A stretch of 64,000 bases of DNA from NCBI RefSeq assembly GCF_900046455.1, contig NZ_FCOT01000012.1, forward strand, positions 544,017 to 608,016, given 5' to 3'. Under the pieces are notes generated by a model. The model was not told the origin of the DNA and did not search any database. It saw only the letters and a list, made by a program, of their open reading frames with translations. Within the stretch, counting starts at the first letter, position 1; each line of letters starts with the position of its first letter. A program made the translations under genes and the position numbers. The DNA is from Cellulomonas timonensis. GTDB taxonomy: Bacteria > Actinomycetota > Actinomycetes > Actinomycetales > Cellulomonadaceae. Shown one piece after another: positions 60,742 through 64,000 of the stretch.

Positions 60742-62529
60742 GTGACCACCACGCCGCGCGCCGAGGACAGCCGTGCGCTGCCGGTCTCCGCCTCGCTGCC
60801 CGCTGAGGCCGATGAGGCATTCGAACGCTTCTGCCGCCTGGCCCAGCGCCAGCTCGACACCCCTGTGGTGCTCGCCTCGCTGATCTCCCAGGAGGGCCAG
60901 GTCATCCCCGGCGCCGTGGGCCTGCCCCCGGACCTGGACGCCACCCGGATGCTCCCGCTGGCGCTCTCCCTGTGCCAGCACGTGGTGGCGGACGCGGCGC
61001 CGCTGATCACCCAGGACGCCCGGCTCGACGCACGCCTGAGCGAGAGCGGCGCCGTCCGCGAGCTGGGATTCGTGGCCTACGCCGGGTTCCCGATCGTCGA
61101 CGCGCGCGACCAGGTGGTGGGCACGTTGTGCGCGCTGGACGTGGTGCCGCGCGAGTGGTCCGAGGACGACCGCGCGGTGCTGCTCGACCTGGCCGAGGCG
61201 TGCAGCTCCGAGCTGCGGCTGCGCGGCGAGCGGGAGCGCGCGCGCCGCGCCCAGCAGCAGGCCACCCGCTCGTACCGGCAGAGCGGGCTGCTGCTCCTGC
61301 TGAGCGACGCGTTCCAGGACGCCCTGACCGTCCGGGACGTGGCCCGGACGGCCGCGCGGGTCGCCGCGACGGGGCTGGGCACGTCCTTCACAGGGCTGGC
61401 GGCGCTGGAGCGTGACGGGAGGAGCCTGTCGTACGTCTCGATGGAGGCTTTCACCGGCGACGACATCGAGCGGTGGCGCCGGACGCGGATCACCGACGAC
61501 CGCCCCATCGCGCATGTCGCACGCACCCGCAAGCCACTGTTCTACGAGGACCGGGCCACGCTGGTCGCGGACTTCCCCGTGGTGGGGCAGATGGAGTTCA
61601 TGGGCGAGGCCCGCGCGTTCCTCCCCCTGGTGTCCCAGCATCGCCTGATCGGGGTGCTGGGCATCGGCTGGCAGCAGAAGCGCGCCTTCGACGACGACAA
61701 CCGCACCATCAAGACCGCGCTGGCGGCCTACACCGCGCAGGCCCTGGAGCGGGCCCAGCTCCTCGAGGAGCGCCGCGACGTCGCGCGCACACTGCAGGAC
61801 GCGATGCTCACCGCGCTGCCGCAGCCCGATCACCTGGCGATGGCCGCGCACTACCTGCCCGCAGGCCGCGCGGACCGGGTGGGCGGCGACTGGTACGACG
61901 CGGTGGTGCTGCCCGGCGGATCGGTGGCCGTGATGGTGGGCGACGTCACCGGCCATGACATGGACGCCGCGGCGCGCATGGGCCAACTGCGGTCGACGTT
62001 GCGGGCCTTCGCGTGGGACCGCCCAGACCTGCCCTCGACGTGGCTCGCGCGGCTCGACCATGCCATCAAGGGGCTGGGCCTGGGCACCGTCGCGACCGCG
62101 TTGGCCGGCCGCATCGACAGGGTCGACGGGGGCTACCGGCTGCACTGGTCCAGCGCAGGCCACCCACCGCCGGTGGTGGTGCGCCCCGGGGCGGGCGCCT
62201 GGGCACTGGGCGGCACTGGCGCCAACGACCTGCTGTTGGGTATCAACCCGCAGCGCGCACGGCGCGACCATGAGCACCGGCTCCAGGCGGGTGACACCCT
62301 GCTGCTGCACACCGACGGCCTGGTGGAGCGGCGCGGGCGTCCCCTGCAGGAGAGCCTGGACACACTCACCGCGACCGCCGGCAGGCTTAGCCACCTGCCG
62401 CCGGACAAGCTGGTCCGCGCGCTGACCGACGAGTTGGTGGGCGGTCAGCCCTCGGACGACACCGCGGTGCTGGCGGTGCAGATCCGCCAGTGCCCCGGTG
62501 ACGCGGAGGTCACTCCCCCGGGTACGTGA
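60742..62529 (+). CDS. GAF-domain PP2C (SpoIIE/RsbU-type) serine phosphatase
   Basis: 595 residues. Two GAF-like sensory domains (about residues 25-165 and 195-345) precede a PP2C-type phosphatase: RVGGDWYDAVVLPGG, VGDVTGHDMDAA, WSSAGHPPP and SDDTAVLAV carry the metal-binding acids. Such proteins dephosphorylate anti-anti-sigma factors in partner-switching pathways; no STAS gene is next to it. GTG 60742 is preceded by CACACT. The last 20 bases overlap the convergent oxidoreductase gene. Confidence 0.93.
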   Translation: MTTTPRAEDSRALPVSASLPAEADEAFERFCRLAQRQLDTPVVLASLISQEGQVIPGAVGLPPDLDATRMLPLALSLCQHVVADAAPLITQDARLDARLSESGAVRELGFVAYAGFPIVDARDQVVGTLCALDVVPREWSEDDRAVLLDLAEACSSELRLRGERERARRAQQQATRSYRQSGLLLLLSDAFQDALTVRDVARTAARVAATGLGTSFTGLAALERDGRSLSYVSMEAFTGDDIERWRRTRITDDRPIAHVARTRKPLFYEDRATLVADFPVVGQMEFMGEARAFLPLVSQHRLIGVLGIGWQQKRAFDDDNRTIKTALAAYTAQALERAQLLEERRDVARTLQDAMLTALPQPDHLAMAAHYLPAGRADRVGGDWYDAVVLPGGSVAVMVGDVTGHDMDAAARMGQLRSTLRAFAWDRPDLPSTWLARLDHAIKGLGLGTVATALAGRIDRVDGGYRLHWSSAGHPPPVVVRPGAGAWALGGTGANDLLLGINPQRARRDHEHRLQAGDTLLLHTDGLVERRGRPLQESLDTLTATAGRLSHLPPDKLVRALTDELVGGQPSDDTAVLAVQIRQCPGDAEVTPPGT

Positions 62530-63514
62530 CCCCGACCTGCGCGCGCACGTCGTCGAGGGTCCGCATCACCGCGAGGGTGTCGTCCCAGGTGAGCAGGGGG
62601 CTCTCGACGTCGCCGGCGGCGATCCGACGGGACACCTCAGCCGCCTCGTACTGCAGGCCCTTGGTGGCGGGCAGGTCGAACGTCCACACCCGGCCGTCAC
62701 GGCGGATCACCCGGAACGACGTGGGCGTGTAGAACGACCCCGCGACCTCGATGAAGCCCTCGGTGCCGGAGATCGTGGCAGTGGTCGGCGTCTTGGCCCA
62801 CAGCGTGGTGGTCAGCGTCGCCTGCGCGCCGCCCGGGTACGTGAGCGCCATCGACACCTGGCCGTCGACACCGGTCTCGGTGAGCGCGCCGACGGCGTGC
62901 ACCGACTCGGGGGCGCCCAGGAAGTCGTGCGCGAAGGACACCGGGTACACCCCGAGGTCGAGCAGCGCGCCGCCGGCGAGCGCCGGGTCGAACAGCCGGC
63001 TGACCGGGTTGAACGCGAAGAACTGGCCGTGGTCGGCGGTGATGTTGACGATGTCGCCGATCTCTCCGGCGTCGACCACCTGGTGCAGCGCGGCGACGTG
63101 CGGCAGGAACCGCGTCCACATCGCCTCCATCACGAAGACCCCCGCCTCGCGCGCGGCCGCGAAGACCTGCTCGGCCTCGGCGGGGTTGCGGGTGAACGCC
63201 TTCTCGATGAGCACGTGCTTGCCGGCGGCGATGGCCAGCAGCGCGTTCTCCAGGTGCTCGGAGTGCGGGGTCGCGATGTACACGACGTCCACCTGCGGGT
63301 CCTCGACGAGGTCGCGGTAGCCGACGTGCGTCGTCGGGATGCCGTGCGCGGTGGCGAACCTCTCGGCGCGGTCCCGGTTGCGGGAGCCGACGGCGACGAG
63401 CTGCGCACGGGTGTGCGCGTTGACCGCGTCGGCGAAGACTCCGGCGATTCCGCCAGCCCCCAGGATGCCCCAGCGGATCGGAGGTGCGGTGCGCGGGTCC
63501 TCGGTGCGTGACAT
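62510..63514 (-). CDS. Gfo/Idh/MocA-family oxidoreductase
   Basis: 334 residues. N-terminal NAD(P)-binding motif WGILGAGGIAGVFADAV, then VDVVYIATPHSEHLENA and the family EKAFTRNPAEAEQ (catalytic-region Lys). The C-terminal beta-sheet domain includes GALLDLGVYPVSFAHDFLG. It probably oxidises a sugar or inositol derivative. ATG 63514 lies seven bases after a TAGGTT box (leaderless). The substrate is not readable. Confidence 0.92.
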   Translation of the reverse strand: MSRTEDPRTAPPIRWGILGAGGIAGVFADAVNAHTRAQLVAVGSRNRDRAERFATAHGIPTTHVGYRDLVEDPQVDVVYIATPHSEHLENALLAIAAGKHVLIEKAFTRNPAEAEQVFAAAREAGVFVMEAMWTRFLPHVAALHQVVDAGEIGDIVNITADHGQFFAFNPVSRLFDPALAGGALLDLGVYPVSFAHDFLGAPESVHAVGALTETGVDGQVSMALTYPGGAQATLTTTLWAKTPTTATISGTEGFIEVAGSFYTPTSFRVIRRDGRVWTFDLPATKGLQYEAAEVSRRIAAGDVESPLLTWDDTLAVMRTLDDVRAQVGVTYPGE

Positions 63515-63521
63515 GCCGACC

Positions 63522-63527
63522 AACCTA
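63522..63527 (-). promoter_or_regulatory. -10 box TAGGTT for leaderless oxidoreductase transcript
   Basis: On the minus strand TAGGTT precedes ATG 63514 by seven bases. Confidence 0.5.
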
Positions 63528-63653
63528 GCGCCCCCGCTGCGCCGCGGGCGGTTGGCGCCTACCGTGGAGGTGTCGCCGGTCAGCCGGCCCCGTCGCCCCG
63601 CGACGCCGCCGCGCACCCGTCGGCGGCGTCATGCCACATCCCGGGGAGGACCC

Positions 63654-64000
63654 ATGCCCGCGCAGTCACCCGTTCGCACCTTCATCAGCCCGGCTCGGTA
63701 CACCCAGGGCCGCGGCGCCCTGGCCTCGCTGGGCGCCCAGGTGGCGCCCATCGGCAGGGCCCCGCTGATCATCGCCGACGACGTGGTGTGGGGGCTCGTC
63801 GAGGACCAGGTCCGCAGTTCCCTCGAGGCCGCAGGACTACCGGTGCGGCGTGAGGGGTTCGGCGTGTTCGCGACGGCCGCGGCGGTGGACCGCATCGCCG
63901 AGCAGATCCGCTCCACGGGCTCGGACGTCGTGATCGGCGTCGGCGGCGGCAGCACCATCGACGCGGTCAAGGCAGCGGGCGACCTCACGGACATCCGGTG
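63654..64000 (+). CDS. gldA: Glycerol dehydrogenase-like iron-containing alcohol dehydrogenase (partial)
   Basis: N-terminal 115 residues, cut by the window edge. The start FISPARYTQGRGALASLGAQ and the NAD-binding GVGGGSTIDAVKA match the GldA branch of group III alcohol dehydrogenases, which oxidise glycerol to dihydroxyacetone. GGGGAGGA precedes ATG 63654. The metal-binding His residues lie beyond the edge, so the exact substrate is open. Confidence 0.85.
   Translation, partial: MPAQSPVRTFISPARYTQGRGALASLGAQVAPIGRAPLIIADDVVWGLVEDQVRSSLEAAGLPVRREGFGVFATAAAVDRIAEQIRSTGSDVVIGVGGGSTIDAVKAAGDLTDIR

Noticed and set aside
60685-62394. Upstream extension of the tmk frame to a 785-codon protein
   Set aside because: The extension runs antisense to the PP2C phosphatase gene and lacks conserved sequence; GTG 60684 with a -10 box fits the kinase.

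Overview
The window is very GC-rich DNA with dense, mostly G/C third codon positions. It shows frequent GTG starts and many TANNNT boxes six to eight bases before start codons, which is typical of leaderless transcription in Actinomycetota. The gene content fits a soil- or plant-litter-associated member of the Micrococcales, perhaps near Cellulomonadaceae or Promicromonosporaceae: plant cell-wall glycosidases, LacI regulators, sugar ABC importers without their own ATPase, DUF1918, DUF5701 and DUF4126 proteins, and a LuxR regulator with an ATPase domain. The family placement is inference; no rRNA gene of the host is present.

Region by region. 1-7.9 kb holds two tandem DMSO-reductase operons (dmsABC) on the minus strand. 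The left one is cut by the window edge; the two DmsB proteins are identical while the DmsA proteins have diverged. 8.1-17.1 kb holds a repeat-rich D-Ala-D-Ala carboxypeptidase-like wall protein, a small helix-turn-helix protein, a PCMT-type methyltransferase, a large secreted subtilase, RNase HI and a 5'-3' exonuclease. 17.2-25.7 kb is a galactan utilisation locus. A LacI regulator, two permeases and a binding protein lie on the minus strand, and a GH42 beta-galactosidase and secreted GH53 endo-galactanase lie on the plus strand. The divergent promoter region carries two near-identical operator candidates.

25.7-44.3 kb is a mixed housekeeping and regulatory stretch. It contains an ECF sigma factor with a membrane protein, a MinD/ParA-like ATPase, a glutamine amidotransferase, a nucleotidyltransferase, an EEP hydrolase, an RsbW-like ATPase, a DHA2 exporter, an ammonium transporter with a fused PII-like domain, a large LuxR regulator, a MetE-like methyltransferase and several small proteins. 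Between the sigma factor and the membrane protein lies a short stretch that looks like sequencing adapter plus foreign 16S rRNA, flanked by a 32-bp direct repeat; this is probably an assembly artefact.

44.3-52.2 kb is a second sugar locus, for arabinose-containing oligosaccharides: GH127, two permeases and a binding protein, divergent from a LacI regulator and a GH43 enzyme. 52.2-57.1 kb carries a Dcm-type cytosine methyltransferase back to back with Vsr, an acyltransferase, a TetR regulator with a clear palindromic operator and its divergent membrane protein, and tRNA-Thr(CGT). 57.2-64 kb has a TAP-family lipoprotein peptidase, holB and tmk in an overlapping pair, a GAF/PP2C phosphatase, a Gfo/Idh/MocA oxidoreductase and the start of a glycerol dehydrogenase.

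The two sugar loci share one design: extracellular lipoprotein capture, two permeases, a shared ATPase presumably encoded elsewhere, intracellular glycosidases and a local LacI repressor. No CRISPR array, prophage or insertion sequence was seen.
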